DNA of 64,000 bases from positions 186,001 through 250,000 of the forward strand of contig JAWPGT010000014.1 in assembly GCA_034638255.1 (NCBI GenBank), given 5' to 3'. This document shows positions 45,563 to 56,878 of this stretch, piece by piece. The stretch comes from Coprinus comatus. Taxonomy: Eukaryota; Basidiomycota; Agaricomycetes; Agaricales; Agaricaceae. The position numbers and the translations under genes are program-made. Position 1 is the stretch's first letter, and the number at the start of each line of letters is the position of its first letter. Below the pieces are notes generated by a model. That model ran no database searches and was not told where the DNA came from. It saw only the letters and a program-made list of their open reading frames with translations.

Positions 45563-47970
45563 GTGTGAGTGCCTGGAGCATTTCTTTCTTTCTTTCTGTA
45601 TTCATATTGAAACATACCCCAGTCAGAATGATACCTGTTCTTCGTGCTTGTAAATCCGTCTTATGTATAATTAGCTGATGTTTGTTGTATTTTTCTTGAC
45701 TACCAGTCAGCCTTAGTGTCTGTTTGTGGACAGCTCTCTTACCTATGATTTTAAAATTCTTTAATTTCAATTATCCCAAATAACAATCATGTTATCTCTG
45801 TAACAGCACCCGTTGGTTTGACTCGAATTTTCATCAGATACCACAAACGTGTGCATCAACGTTTGCCATGAACTCTCTAAATAAATGTATCCACTTCTCA
45901 CGACCCGTCTTCCCGAACATGCGCAGGGCAACAGGCATTGGTCGACACGTTGCAAAAGGGTGGCCTGGGTTGGTGACAAAGCGAGGGGGTTGGTTGGAGA
46001 GGAAGAGCAGTGACTTTTTGTGACGCTGGTGCAATGAACTCAGGGTTGGGTCAAGATGAGTCAATCAACCTTCCCTGGTCTTGGATTCTTCATGAACGAT
46101 CGATAAGTCCCTGAGGTGATGTTCTAAAGATTATTTAGTAGTTCTGAAGAGGTGTTAGTTCTGGGAATAATGTGCGAAGTGTACTGTGTTGAGCCGCTCA
46201 TTTTTTTGGGATATCGATGAAGGAGCACGTGATCGTATTTACATTTTATCTCCGAGACTTTGACGCTCAACCAATTACCGACATTGCTTGGATTTAACGA
46301 GGCTTTGTGGACAGTGGTTTCAAGTTATATCGGTTTTAACAGATCTCTTTGGAAGAGAACTTGGGCCTACAAGCACGTTTCGGTATATTTATTTTAAAGT
46401 ATTTATGTGGAGACCCTAAGTTGTGGCGTTGGGATAGAAATAGCGGATCATTCTGGGATCATTAATAGTTGATGGTGATTTAGAAAGATCGATCTTTCTC
46501 GAACACTTCGGTTGTATCAAAAGAATTATACATACATACAACATTCTTATTCGTTATGTTGGGAGTTTTAGTAAACCTTCAACTTATTAATGTGTTTTCT
46601 CGCTTGAAAATAGCCGTATTCACGGAGTCCGAGGACTTTCGCCTCTCAGATATAGCCAACCGAAATGTAAATGTCATTGTGCAAAGCTTTTTTTTTATGA
46701 ATTTGTCATGGAATGTAGATACTGCCTATGTACTAGTGGCCGTGCGGCATCAGCATTTTCATTCATTCATTCAATATTTACATTTATAAGCAAGGGGGGT
46801 GTAAACGCTTCGGTAGATCAATTAACTTTCTTTGACTCACGCGAAGCTTGAAACTCAGATTTCATCCTGTTGTCAGACCCCGCAGCTCAAGGTCTCCGCA
46901 AGTAATGTCAATTCGGTCCGTAGTAATATATCAATGTAGTCGGGGCTTGTTGTCGTGTATCTAAAGCCATGAGGCCTGCTGAATACTTGCCAATTTATGG
47001 GGTTTCAACGTTCAACTACTGCGCCCAAACATTCCGACAATTGACCGGTATGCCGGTGGCTTTCCAGTACCTTGTCATCTTAACAAATGATACTATGTAC
47101 AACATCTTCTTAAATTTCACGCCCTTTCCATATGTTAGCTGTATAGACCAAATACTGAGCATTAAAATTGGAGCATTAACGGGAATGTATGTGAGATCTC
47201 AAACTCTCTTTTCCTCACCGGAAAACCAACGGTAATCCGACTGACTGTCGGAGGTGCTTTTACCGTTTTTCTCCAACTGATCGTCCAACCTGCCGGCCAC
47301 GTGAAAGAGGTCACACGACCGTTCTAACTATACCCGTCACCATCTGGGTGCAATTCTCAAACTCCAGCACCTCCGCAATTTCTCCACAACTTGGGGAAAG
47401 CTTTGCAACCGTGCCGTATTTATTGTACTGGTCTTCACCTGATTGTTGAAAAGAAGTCAATATAGCAAAAACAGACAATCATGTGGAGCATTTGTACTCC
47501 CTTCTATCATTGTCCTTCGTTTTCCGTGTCTGCTTCTTGCTTGTCTTCTAAAAGTTCAAGCAAATTCAAAACTTACGCCGAGAATCTTACACAACGGTCC
47601 GCCCGGGTCCCTCGTCCCCCCCTTACAGCTATGCATCTACCAAGGCAACAATAAACCCAATTAATTCAAACTCGCGTCACATCTCTTTTTCTTAGACTTT
47701 AGCGACAGACACCCCATGTTCTACCGTATTTGCTTTTTTGACTTTGATGTGTTGAGGTTCTCCACAATCTATTCTTTTATCAAAATATCATGCGGCCCGC
47801 TCGGGACACCAAGCCCCGTTTATTCTTCCCTGGCTCTGGGAAATTTTCAATGACCTTTTTCATATCTATGGTCACATTGAGAAGGACGAGAAAACATATA
47901 TAAAGAAGAATCTAATCTACTAAACAGTCCAAGATCAAGCTAACTCGTAACTTGTCCTGATTTAACAACA
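45563..47970. other. 2.4-kb intergenic region
   Basis: Between MAF1 and the pectate lyase gene, both plus strand. It opens with a CTTT microsatellite (45583-45598) in the MAF1 3' flank. CACGTG sites occur at 46226-46231 and 47298-47303. Several short frames (45834-46064 minus, 46556-46789, 46969-47235, 47443-47664 plus) lack domains, splice continuity and consistent composition. The last few hundred bases should be the pectate lyase promoter and include C-rich runs of CreA-site character near 47615-47625. Confidence 0.5.
47895..47905 (+). promoter_or_regulatory. TATA box of the pectate lyase gene
   Basis: CATATATAAAG lies about 70 bp upstream of the start codon, the expected distance for a TATA box plus a short leader. 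Confidence 0.6.
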
Positions 47971-49399
47971 ATGTTCTCTCCCAAACTCGCTGCACTTGTT
48001 CTCTTCGTTTCTCTCGTTGCCGCCAACCCAACGTAAGTTGTCAGAAGGGATTATTCTTACCTCCTTCCATTTAAGATAATATTAACTATGAATAATATTT
48101 TAGTGTGGAACGTCGTACTGCCACCAATGTTTTTCCTACACCTCCTACCACTTCTAGCTTGAGCAGTCCTATCACCATCAAGGCTGGTCAAACCTTCACA
48201 CCCTCACAAGCATACACCCGCTATGATCGTGGATCTGGTGGTTGTAACGGACAAAGTGAAGGAGGTGACTCTGATGCCGTCTTCTTACTTGAGGAGGGTG
48301 CTACTTTGAGTCGCGTTGTTATTGGTGCTAACCAATCTGAGGGTGTTCACTGTCTTGGTAAGAATTAGAGTTTTGACTTTTGTCTCCTTTAATGCATTTA
48401 ATGAATTGATACTAGGTTCTTGTACATTGGACCATGTCTTCTTCGAGGTATGTAATTGAATGTCGCACATACACCCTTGTTCTGATGTTCCGCACGTTAT
48501 TAGGATGTCTGTGAAGACGCTGTCACCATCAAGCAAAAGAGCGGTATTTCTCGCATTAACTACGGAGGTGTAAGTCCTAGACATGTACTGTTTTTTTTAA
48601 CGTGTGTGATAGCTAACATATTTATATTATAGGCCAAGGTACAGACAGATCTTTGATCAGAATGAACAAATAGCAACACGTCGCTGACAATTATATGATA
48701 TAGCATGCCAGCGACAAAGTCGTCCAACACAACGGTGGTGGAAAAGTGAGCTTTTCGGTAATATATCTATATCTTGAAACTAATTATGAAATAACAGGTC
48801 ATCATCAATTCCGTGAGTTATGGGTTTTCGACATAATAACACCGTTCAGTTATTGATATGGTTTCTACGAAGTTCTACGTTGAAGACTTTGGAAAACTCT
48901 ACCGCAGCGTTAGTATTGATTTCCATTTACTTTATTCGCCTGTTTATGTGATAATATTAGTGTGGCAATTGCGGAACTCAATATAAGCGCGAAGTCGAGA
49001 TTAACGATGTTTGGGCCGTCAGTGGTTCCGTTCTCGCTGGAATCAACACGTAAGTTAAAGTTACTCGGGTAAAAGCTGTCTTCTATTGTCTAACGTTGTT
49101 CTTTTCAGTAACTACGGAGAGTCAGTCTCGATCACAAGTAAAATATAATAACAATGTTACTTACCATCTTCCTCTCTTCAATAGTACCGCCAAAATCAGG
49201 ACAACTCAAGTCAAGAGTGTCAGTACCATCTGCCAGAAGTACACAGGTAACAACAGTGGTGCGGAACCGACTACAAATGGTTCTGGTCCCGACAGCTCTG
49301 TAAGTTCTCATAATCAATATAGCTAAAAGGCTTAAATTCTTAAATGAATTTCTTTCATAGAACTGCTTGTATACCACTTCGGATATCCAAACCTTATAA
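47971..49399 (+). CDS. Secreted pectate lyase, polysaccharide lyase family 3
   Basis: Cleaves de-esterified polygalacturonan by beta-elimination outside the cell; a plant-wall degrading enzyme. The start [20 protein letters not shown] is a clear signal peptide cleaved near residue 19. PL3 motifs across many short exons: [76 protein letters not shown] and [19 protein letters not shown]. The Cys-rich pattern (disulfides) and the EDVCEDA and KLYRSCGNC blocks are diagnostic. About 245 residues, normal for PL3. At least nine introns, several exons under 50 nt. The end is [15 protein letters not shown] at 49397-49399. Confidence 0.92.
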
Positions 49400-50216
49400 A
49401 TGCTTAAATACTATAACGAGACTCTATCTATCTATCTATCTCCAGTAGTAGAGCTCTATGTATATCTTTCAAATTGCTTGGGTGTTGGTTATATAATTAT
49501 TACTTTCCGAGAGGTTGGTGCCATACTTTTAAGGATTTAAATCAGAAGCAACGTTTCAGGTTTAGAGTACTTGTCACTTGGGCACGATCAGGAATTTAAC
49601 CCATACCCCCATTCAAATTCTGTCTCAACAGCCTAATGGACTTGGTTTATTAAACGAATCTGTTGCTGGATACCGTCCATACCTCGGGAAAGCAGTTCGC
49701 GTATGATTAACGATTGAATACACCAATCCTTCGGGAAATACACAGAACAAATATTAATGAACAGTTCTTTGTGTGGGCTTAGTTTTGCCAAGATTCAGTA
49801 TATTCACTTTATTGTTCCAATCGTGATCTTGTACCACGCACACTGGAAGCAATCTTAAACGGCCGCATTATCTGAATTATTTTTATCGCATCTCAAACCC
49901 TGTATCCGCGTGCTATATAATTACCAGGTGAATCTATGAGTGATCATTGGAATAAATAGACCATCAAGAACACAGAAATTCATTCAATGATTCTCTCACC
50001 CTGACGTCATTCTCCTGGCAGTTGTTGCTGTTGGTGCATTGTTTCCTTAGACCGCAATACTCTGAATCTCATCCGAATACTGCGAGAGGATGCACAATGT
50101 TACGTACTTCAAGGTGTTCAATTGGCAAAATGAATATATATAAAGACAATAATCATCGAAATTATAAACTTCAACCAATAGGTAGTTATAAACATAGAAA
50201 CGAAACACTGAAATCA
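49400..50216. other. Intergenic region left of the inverted duplication
   Basis: 817 bp after the pectate lyase gene. It includes a TCTA microsatellite (49423-49441) and otherwise AT-rich sequence with no coding signal. Confidence 0.5.
49423..49441. repeat. (TCTA)n microsatellite
   Basis: Nearly five uninterrupted TCTA units in the 3' flank of the pectate lyase gene. Confidence 0.85.
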
Positions 50217-50263
50217 GACAGGAAAGAAAAGGAAAGAAAGAATAGAGTGAATGAGAAACAAGT

Positions 50264-51100
50264 TACCTCACGCTCTTAAGACCAACTCCTACTGAAGAGA
50301 TCTCGGTGCTCCGCGGGGGGATGTACTGGCCTAAGAACGGAGCAGCAGATGACGGCTCCACATCACCAAGGAGGTACCTTCTGTGCTTCTGCTCCCTATA
50401 CAACCAGGCTACGCAGCACAGACGAGGGGACTGAGTCCCGATCGCTGGAGGGTAAAGTAGCTACCCGTCGTCAGACAGCCTCCGGTAAGACTTCCGAGCT
50501 CCCCCAAGGATATTACCGTCTCGCAACGGCCCACCACAAAAACTCCGCGAGAGAAAAGAAAAAATAAGCAGAAAAGAGAAAAGAGAAACGACTGCCTAGG
50601 TCTAGAGAAAAGGGCGCTGAGTTCCGGAGCTCGCACTTCCCTGGTGGCCGCACGAAGCTCAGCCCAACCACACACACACACCGAGAAACGGTCCAGGGGG
50701 TCCATCGGACCATAGGTCGGTCGGCCAGCGTCCACGGTCCATGGGACCTGTAGCGAAAAGAAAGGGGTGAGTAGTAGACAACAGAAGCGTACCCTCATAG
50801 AGCACGAGAGGGGAGGAGAGAGATGGGGGAAGATGATAGAAATCAAGAGGCAAGGAACGAAAGAAAGGTCAACCACCCTCTTTAGGCTTATATACAGTGA
50901 GACCTCAGTGCACAGACCATTGCAGTCTCGGAGGCTACCCATATCACCGATGAACGTTGTTGAGAGACTTGGATTCACATCCAACTTGAGCGTTTTGTAT
51001 TTGCCAAATATGGATGACTGGCCGATCACTATAACTCGCTCGATCCTTTATTTATTTCCCTCTAGTGTATGTAGGTACATCTGTTAGGTGCATGGCGTGT
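50264..51100 (-). other. Leader-like transcribed-looking segment in left arm, pointing outward
   Basis: Read on the minus strand: a TATATAAG box (50894-50887), about 100 bp of pyrimidine-rich sequence, then an intron-like segment with GTACGC donor and CTACAG acceptor (50792-50748, 45 nt). A frame follows containing CGWAELRAATREVRAPELS that stays open to about 50409. The right arm holds the same elements. Composition is low-complexity (CTTTT and TG runs). It could be a promoter and leader of a small gene, or a long terminal repeat of a decayed retroelement. I could not find matching TG...CA ends or target duplications. Confidence 0.4.
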
Positions 51101-51771
51101 ATGTTCTGTCAGGTAACTACATCAATGTACTCGAATAAATGGACGAAAAGTGTTGGGAAAGTAAAAACTAGCTCACGTCTATAATTAGACCGCGTACGTC
51201 ATTGAAAAGTACGTCTTGGAACTACTGACTGTATGATGCCCTTCACAAGCACACTTGAGAGAAGTTAAAGTGGCCATCGAACTCTTTCCCTGCAAAGAAA
51301 AAAAAACATTTGAAATGCATCTGGGAGTTCAATGATTAGATTCGAAGCCGCATTTTTCACATTTCTATACTTAGACCACTACTGACGTCATTCAGTAAGT
51401 ACATTCTTCCAGCGGACGAGCAGATGCGTTTTCTAATGCACTATAAAGTTTGTAGCACCACTCAAAATTCAAATATACTACTAATAGTGCTAATACAATA
51501 AACTTAGAGCAGACCTACATTCAGAAACATATGTGCGACCAGATTGTTGTAGATCAGAGGGCCGATGTCCTCGCATGATATTGGGGCTTATTCATATTCA
51601 TATTATATATTGCGGTTATGATCAGGTGTTACCATGGGAGTATAGGGCTTTATTCGGTTGATTCTTCACGCATTTAGTAAACGGTCTCACGGTGTAAAGG
51701 TTATAAGCTCTGGTATACTGCTATTGCAGGTCACAGAGCGACCTTCTCGTCTCTTACTTGACAGTGCCAAC

Positions 51772-52906
51772 ATGAACAGCCATAAGAAGCCAGTTCTCAG
51801 ACGTTTACCTCTCGATTCAAGCTTTTTGGTGTTGGATCATGACCAAACCGAATTCTTGAAATCATTGACAGGTATCACAGATGTCCCGACTCTAAGAGAC
51901 CATATCATTACTATGCAGGAAAAAGCCTATCAGGTAAGCTATCATAATAACCCATATACAATTGCTTATGACCTGGCATAGATCTATCCATTCCCATGCA
52001 TCCGACGTTTCTATTTTCTTGGGTTGGCCTTTAGTTTCTTAAAAGCTGTAATGTGGTAGTAACCAACAGCCATTAGATTTGTGATATCCGCCTCTCCTGC
52101 ATATCAAAATGCACTCCAACTTTGCAAAAAGAGGCCGGGGGCCATACTACTAGATCTCGGCTGTTTCTGTGAGTTTCAAGTCTCTATAAAACGCAACTCG
52201 TACAGAGTGGATCTAACGAGACAATGCTACACAGTTGGCGGTGATACAAGAAGAATTGTATATGATGGTTGGCCAGTAGAGAATATCGTCGCCTCGGATC
52301 TTGAACCTTGTAAGTTTATGTTCAGTAACTGACTAGGAAAGATGGATCATAGGCTAATTGCATGCTTGATGTAAAGCTTTCTGGGACCTCGGGCATCAAT
52401 TCTTCAATACTACGCCAGAGAGCTTTCCCGTGGTATTTGTTCCAGGAGATGCTTTGGATCCTCACATGATTCAACCCGCGAACCCTGTCTACCTCAACGA
52501 TATTGATACTATTACTCCTCGTCCTAGCCTTCGGGGTCTAAAGACCCTTACACCCTTACAAGGACATGTATCAGCCCTCTATGTATCAGCTGTTTTCCAT
52601 TTATTTGACGAGGAGCAACAAGAGACCTTAGCTAGACGACTAGCATCCCTACTTTCTCCTGAACCAGGATCAGTTATATTTGGACGTCATCTGGGCTTAC
52701 CTGAGAAAGGGTTTATCGAAGCCAACGCCGTCGGAAGGGAAATCTTCTGTCACAGTCCTCAATCATGGTCCGAATTGTGGAATGGTTTGGTATTTAAAGA
52801 AGGGACGGTGAAAGTGGAAGGGGATCTCAAAGACATTTTCGAGGATAGCCCAGATGAAGGAGGATTCAAGCACACGATGCTAGTTTGGTCAGTTATAAGG
52901 CTGTAA
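51772..52906 (+). CDS. SAM-dependent methyltransferase, copy A
   Basis: Member of a class I methyltransferase family widespread in mushrooms, often near metabolic gene clusters; substrate unknown. Five exons (51772-51933, 51982-52022, 52077-52168, 52235-52309, 52377-52906) give 900 nt, 299 residues. The SAM motif I is RPGAILLDLGCFFGGDTRR, rebuilt across an intron. Motif II region: GWPVENIVASDLEPSFWDLG. Then FVPGDALDPHM, LTPLQGHVSALYVSAVFHLF and the ending SELWNGLVFKEGTVKVEGD plus HTMLVWSVIRL. The start is the Met of MNSHKKPVLRRLPLDSSFLV. It points inward, toward ETFRF1. An intact twin lies on the opposite strand at 58.2-59.3 kb; the C-terminal variable stretch is IEANAVGREIFCH here. Confidence 0.88.
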
Positions 52907-52945
52907 ATGTTACGATTGCACTGGAATGTACTTTGATATTTATAT

Positions 52946-53554
52946 AAATTAATATTTTGCATTTCCATAAGATAGAGGGAGAAGCTGATCTCGACGGTTA
53001 AAGCCAATGAAGCCGAGCCAGGGACATAAAGCCCAATATCAAGAGGTGAAGCTTGAGTTCAATTCGACCTGGAGGCCGATGAAGAAATTATGAAGCAAGA
53101 TCGTGCCGAAAAGAATCAAGAATATGTGTTAATCATTTATTAAATGGGTAGGGTCAAACATACCATCATCCCTCCGCTTCCTCCTATGTTAAATTTTTGT
53201 CCCAGTTTAGAACTGAATATTCCAGAATATTTCTTGCACATCCTGGCCTGGCCCATAGTTATCGAATCCCCTAGATAATAGCAGAACCAGTTGTATTGTA
53301 GCCCATTGAAATTGCTAGACTCAAGCAAAAAAAACTACATTTCTTGTCATTGGCCGTAGATGTTCTTTTGGAATGTTTGATATCGCGGACATGGTAGAGC
53401 CTTTAGAGCCTTTAGCAGAGTAGGACTGCATGATGGTACAAGAGGGTCTTGAGCTTGTGGATTTGAATGGTAGAAGTCAAGAATTCGGTACTTCCCACGA
53501 CCAAACACCGCATAATGATATATTTCAGGGGCCAAAAACTTGGTTCAATCTCAA
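52946..53554. other. Intergenic region inside the inverted duplication
   Basis: 609 bp between methyltransferase A and ETFRF1, unique sequence not shared with the right arm. Short minus-strand frames (53140-53328, 53347-53535) have no recognisable domain. Presumed ETFRF1 promoter. Confidence 0.5.
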
Positions 53555-54002
53555 ATGGCAAGCAACATGACACGACTACGGGCTCTTGCGTTGTACAAGG
53601 AATTGAGGCAGCTAGGAAAGGATTATCCTGATCCGTCGTGAGTTATACCTGCTAGCTGAAAGGACAAACCAACTTGTGTGTTATAACATTGCCAACTGAC
53701 CCTCATTGGACCCCCCCCAGGTATGATTTTAACGGTCGTGTGAGGCGGATGTTCGAAAGTATGCTCGTTACTCACTCCATTTGGGACAAACTAACTCTGT
53801 TATCTAGAGAATAGAACTCTGACGGACAACGATGAGATTGAGAAGGCGCTTAGGATGGGAGAGTATATCAAGAAAGGTGAGGGCTGTCCCTTTATGTCTG
53901 TCTCTTTCTCATGGCAACATAACAGAAACACTGGCATTATACTCTCTAAGAAAGTATCGCCATCTGAAAAGAATGTATCCGGACTCTACGTCGGATCCCT
54001 AA
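53555..54002 (+). CDS. LYR-motif protein, ETF regulatory factor 1 (LYRM5) family
   Basis: Small mitochondrial LYR protein; in animals LYRM5/ETFRF1 removes FAD from electron-transfer flavoprotein. Four exons (53555-53637, 53721-53758, 53808-53876, 53926-54002) sum to 267 nt, 88 residues, as in the family. The sequence reads in order LRALALYKELRQLGKDYPDP, YDFNGRVRRMFEKNRTLTD, IEKALRMGEYIKKETLALY, SLRKYRHLKRMYPDSTSDP. The LYK at the LYR position, the KDYP turn and the final ALYSLRKYRHLKRMY helix are the diagnostic parts. Too short and too split to show as one open frame. It is enclosed by the inverted arms, upstream of and convergent with the CorA-like gene. Confidence 0.88.
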
Positions 54003-54640
54003 CCTACCACCATGACAACGCACCCATACCACTCCATCTTTCAACTTTCCAAGGCCCATTTACAAAATACCAATGATCCACCCATTACCCTTAACCTTTG
54101 CCAACCTCATACCATTCATATATCGTCCTACGCCGCACCATCACCTCCTAGCGCCTTTAACATTCTGCTCTCCCCTTTGCACTTTTCTTCTTCTCTCTCT
54201 CTCAAACTCTACTACAACACACGGATAGATAAAGAAACTTTCGCATATGTAACCCGGAAAACTCCAAGGCGACATAATCATCAGCGATGAACGGTTTTGG
54301 ATAATTATAATTTTGGCAGGGACATAAACCAATCTTGACATCGACATTGACACCTTTGCACTTTGCATGATATTAATGTAGTTAGGCGTCAACCTGCGTG
54401 GTATAAGAGGCCTTTATGTAGCTTCTTTCACTATGTGCTGTTCGATTCATTTGTATTTTATGTTTTAAAAAAGTGTACCATTTGTAACGTTTAAATTATA
54501 AGTGACACTCTTTAAACATCCCTGTACTCTTTGCTGGAATTTGTATCATTCCTATCAAATAGAGAAATATAACTACAGATACTATTGGTATTATACATGT
54601 GTGTACAAAAAGAACAAGCGAGAAAATATATTTATTATAT
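54003..54640. other. Convergent intergenic region
   Basis: 638 bp between the ETFRF1 and CorA-like stop codons. The left part is C/T-rich, the right part AT-rich. Open frames here are low-complexity. Confidence 0.5.
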
Positions 54641-56878
54641 TCAGACTAAAATATCATTCCGCTTCTTCGTACGCCGTCTTAAACTCATACACCATTCCAT
54701 CAAACCCAGAACCGGCCACTTTAATCGCGTTGCAAAGCTAACATTACCATCTGCATTACGATGCTTGTTGTGTAAAGCAACGAGAATCCAAACTGAAACG
54801 GCGGTTAAGAGGATGGAGAGTGTTACGTAGTGAGCTATATTGCCTTTGCCATCTCCAGCGAGGACGTCTACGTTCATTCCAAACACAGACTGGAAGATGA
54901 ATAAATTAAGCAAGCCGTCGTGTTATATCCATAGTATAGGAGACATACTGCAGCGAAGGAAGCTGGGAGGAAAATCATTGTTAAGTACGATATTTGTTTC
55001 ATAACTGATGTGCATCATATAGTCAGCTAGGATGGTTCTGAGGCTAGTCATGTACTTACCTGCACTATCCCGGAGCGTAGCTTCTGTTAAAGACCGCATG
55101 TCTTGACTATCACTAAAGCTGACATTATTAAAGGCCTTTGAATGGGATAAATGATAGATGTCAGCGAGACAAACAAAAAACACTAACCAAGTTGACAAGG
55201 TTTTCTAGTCGCATATCTTGCATCTTGCGGAACATTTCTAGCCGTTCTATCTCAGATAACAGGATATTACATTCTCGATCCATTATACGGGATGTTGTTT
55301 CTTTGTTAGGGTCGGTTTCCAAGCATGGGTTTGGTGTAGTTTGAACGAACAGAACAGCTTTTCGGAAATCGTCTAGCATCGAGGTGTAGTGTAACAAAGA
55401 AGCCCTGATTATATGTAGCTCTTGGGTTTGAGTAACATCATTAGTAATTAAGATTTGTGTTTCCTAGTGAAAACACCATTCAGTACATTTACTCTCTTGC
55501 ACATAAAGGAGCACTTACCAACCAACAAATATGCGCATATAATGACTCCAAAGCCTCGTCCCAAGCATATAAAGCATGCCAGAGTAGACATATTAATACA
55601 AGCGTCGGGTCATCTGATTGATTGAATATCGAACGCCAATATACACTTTGCCCAGCAAAACGGAATCTTGAATGTAGAACCTCTGCGGTAGTATTTTGCC
55701 ATTCTGGTGGAGGGTGATATGATAAGATAGTGCTACCGTCCTTGTGTCGAATTAAATGTAAAGCAAGTAGGTCAATGAGTATAACTTTATCGTCTGATGT
55801 ATGTAAGATAATTGAGCAATATTCAGAAAAATGAGTGAGACTAGTGAGCTTACTGGAACGAAGGGATAATGGAGCTTGGGTATCGATTGTCACGGTCCCG
55901 GCGCGGGAGATAAACCTATTTGGGCCTGGACCTTGATTATCGACGGGTGACATTGTTACAATTGGGTTGGCAATGGTTCGTAGGAAGTCCAAAACCACGG
56001 TAAGATCTATTTGGAGTTTTTTTTTTCAGCAAACAGAGGTTCAACCTCTAAAGAGCACATGAAACACCTACGGTCTGTTCCATCCTCTGTTTTCTCTTCT
56101 TGATAACGAGATGGTATCCAATTTAATGATGACGAAAAGAAGAATGGTTCAATTCGATACCTTTTTGTGCCATTAATGAATAAAAAGATTTTGAGAATTT
56201 ATGTACGCTTACTTTGTCCCTAACATTTGCATAACCGGAGCAGATAGATTATCTATAAAGATCGAACGAATACGAGTACCTTCGGGTCTCGGACTCTACG
56301 CATAACACTTATGAGCACGGCCTAGATTTTGATTGCTGTAAATCACTCACTTGTATCCTTGACCAGAACTCTCTCGCATTTTGTAACATTACTTCATGAT
56401 GCGAAGGTTTGGAAAACCTTCCTTGATCATTCACGTCAACATAATAAACCGTACAGGGACGCAATTTCTCAGCTTCAGCTCCTTCTGCAGCCAGAAGTAG
56501 CTTTGCAATACCACTTCTCTCCAATCTCGCAGGTGTCCAATTGCGAAACAATGATGAAGGGTATCCAACCCAAGAATTCGGTCCAGTAGAAAATGGTTCA
56601 AGACTTTCACCAGAAAACCTAGTTTCGAAGGGTTTATCTTCCCCAATGTCGGCCCAAGGCCATGGTCCAGATGGTGCTGCATGTCGATGCGATGCTCTAG
56701 GAACGCGAGGAGGCATTCCTTTAGAATTCGGTGGAACTTGGGGTGTCACGATGGAATATGCCATGCTTGACCCGGCGGGTGTTGTAATGGAAAGTATAGA
56801 GCCAAAATGATATACGTTCGTATTTTGTACGGATTCGTGCAGTAATTTAGCTTCGATAATTGCTGTACAGTGCACCAT
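54641..56878 (-). CDS. CorA-like magnesium-transporter family protein
   Basis: Membrane protein of the CorA superfamily in the large fungal branch with long cytosolic N-termini. The start MVHCTAIIEAKLLHESVQ is uncertain. The N-terminal half includes PSGPWPWADIGEDKPFE and PNSWVGYPSSLFRNWTPARL. A helical stalk follows: LLHYTSMLDDFRKAVLFV and LLSEIERLEMFRKMQDMRLE. The pore region is conventional: VMKQISYLTMIFLPASFAAS, then VFGMN, the GMN selectivity motif, then a second helix, HYVTLSILLTAVSVWILVAL. The C-terminus is basic (RRRTKKRNDILV). Eight or so exons. Many fungal members of this branch have no tested transport activity, so the substrate is inferred. Confidence 0.82.

Larger units (their letters stand above)
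50217..52945 (+). repeat. Left arm of a large inverted duplication
   Basis: About 2.7 kb that is repeated in reverse complement at 58130-61110. Matching landmarks in order from outside inward are: the AGAGCGTGAGGT block (50264-50277 against 61050-61062), a TATA-containing leader-like segment, a block with TCTAATTATAGACGTGA, one with CATCTGCTCGTCCGCTG, and a full methyltransferase gene. Similarity fades just beyond the methyltransferase stop codon on the inside and in CTTT-rich sequence on the outside. Boundaries are by eye, accurate to about 30 bp. Confidence 0.9.

Noticed and set aside
45834..46064. Minus-strand frame of 76 residues (PVALRMFGKTGREKWIHLF)
   Set aside because: Compact and protein-like in part, but with no domain, no splice-site continuation and no promoter context; it lies in the MAF1 3' flank.
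46969..47235. Plus-strand frame of 88 residues before the pectate lyase gene
   Set aside because: No recognisable motif, no splice continuity, and composition like the flanking noncoding DNA.
50264..51100. Solo long terminal repeat
   Set aside because: TATA box and leader-like layout would fit, but no TG...CA ends, target duplication, primer-binding site or internal retroelement sequence was found, so it is left as an unknown segment.
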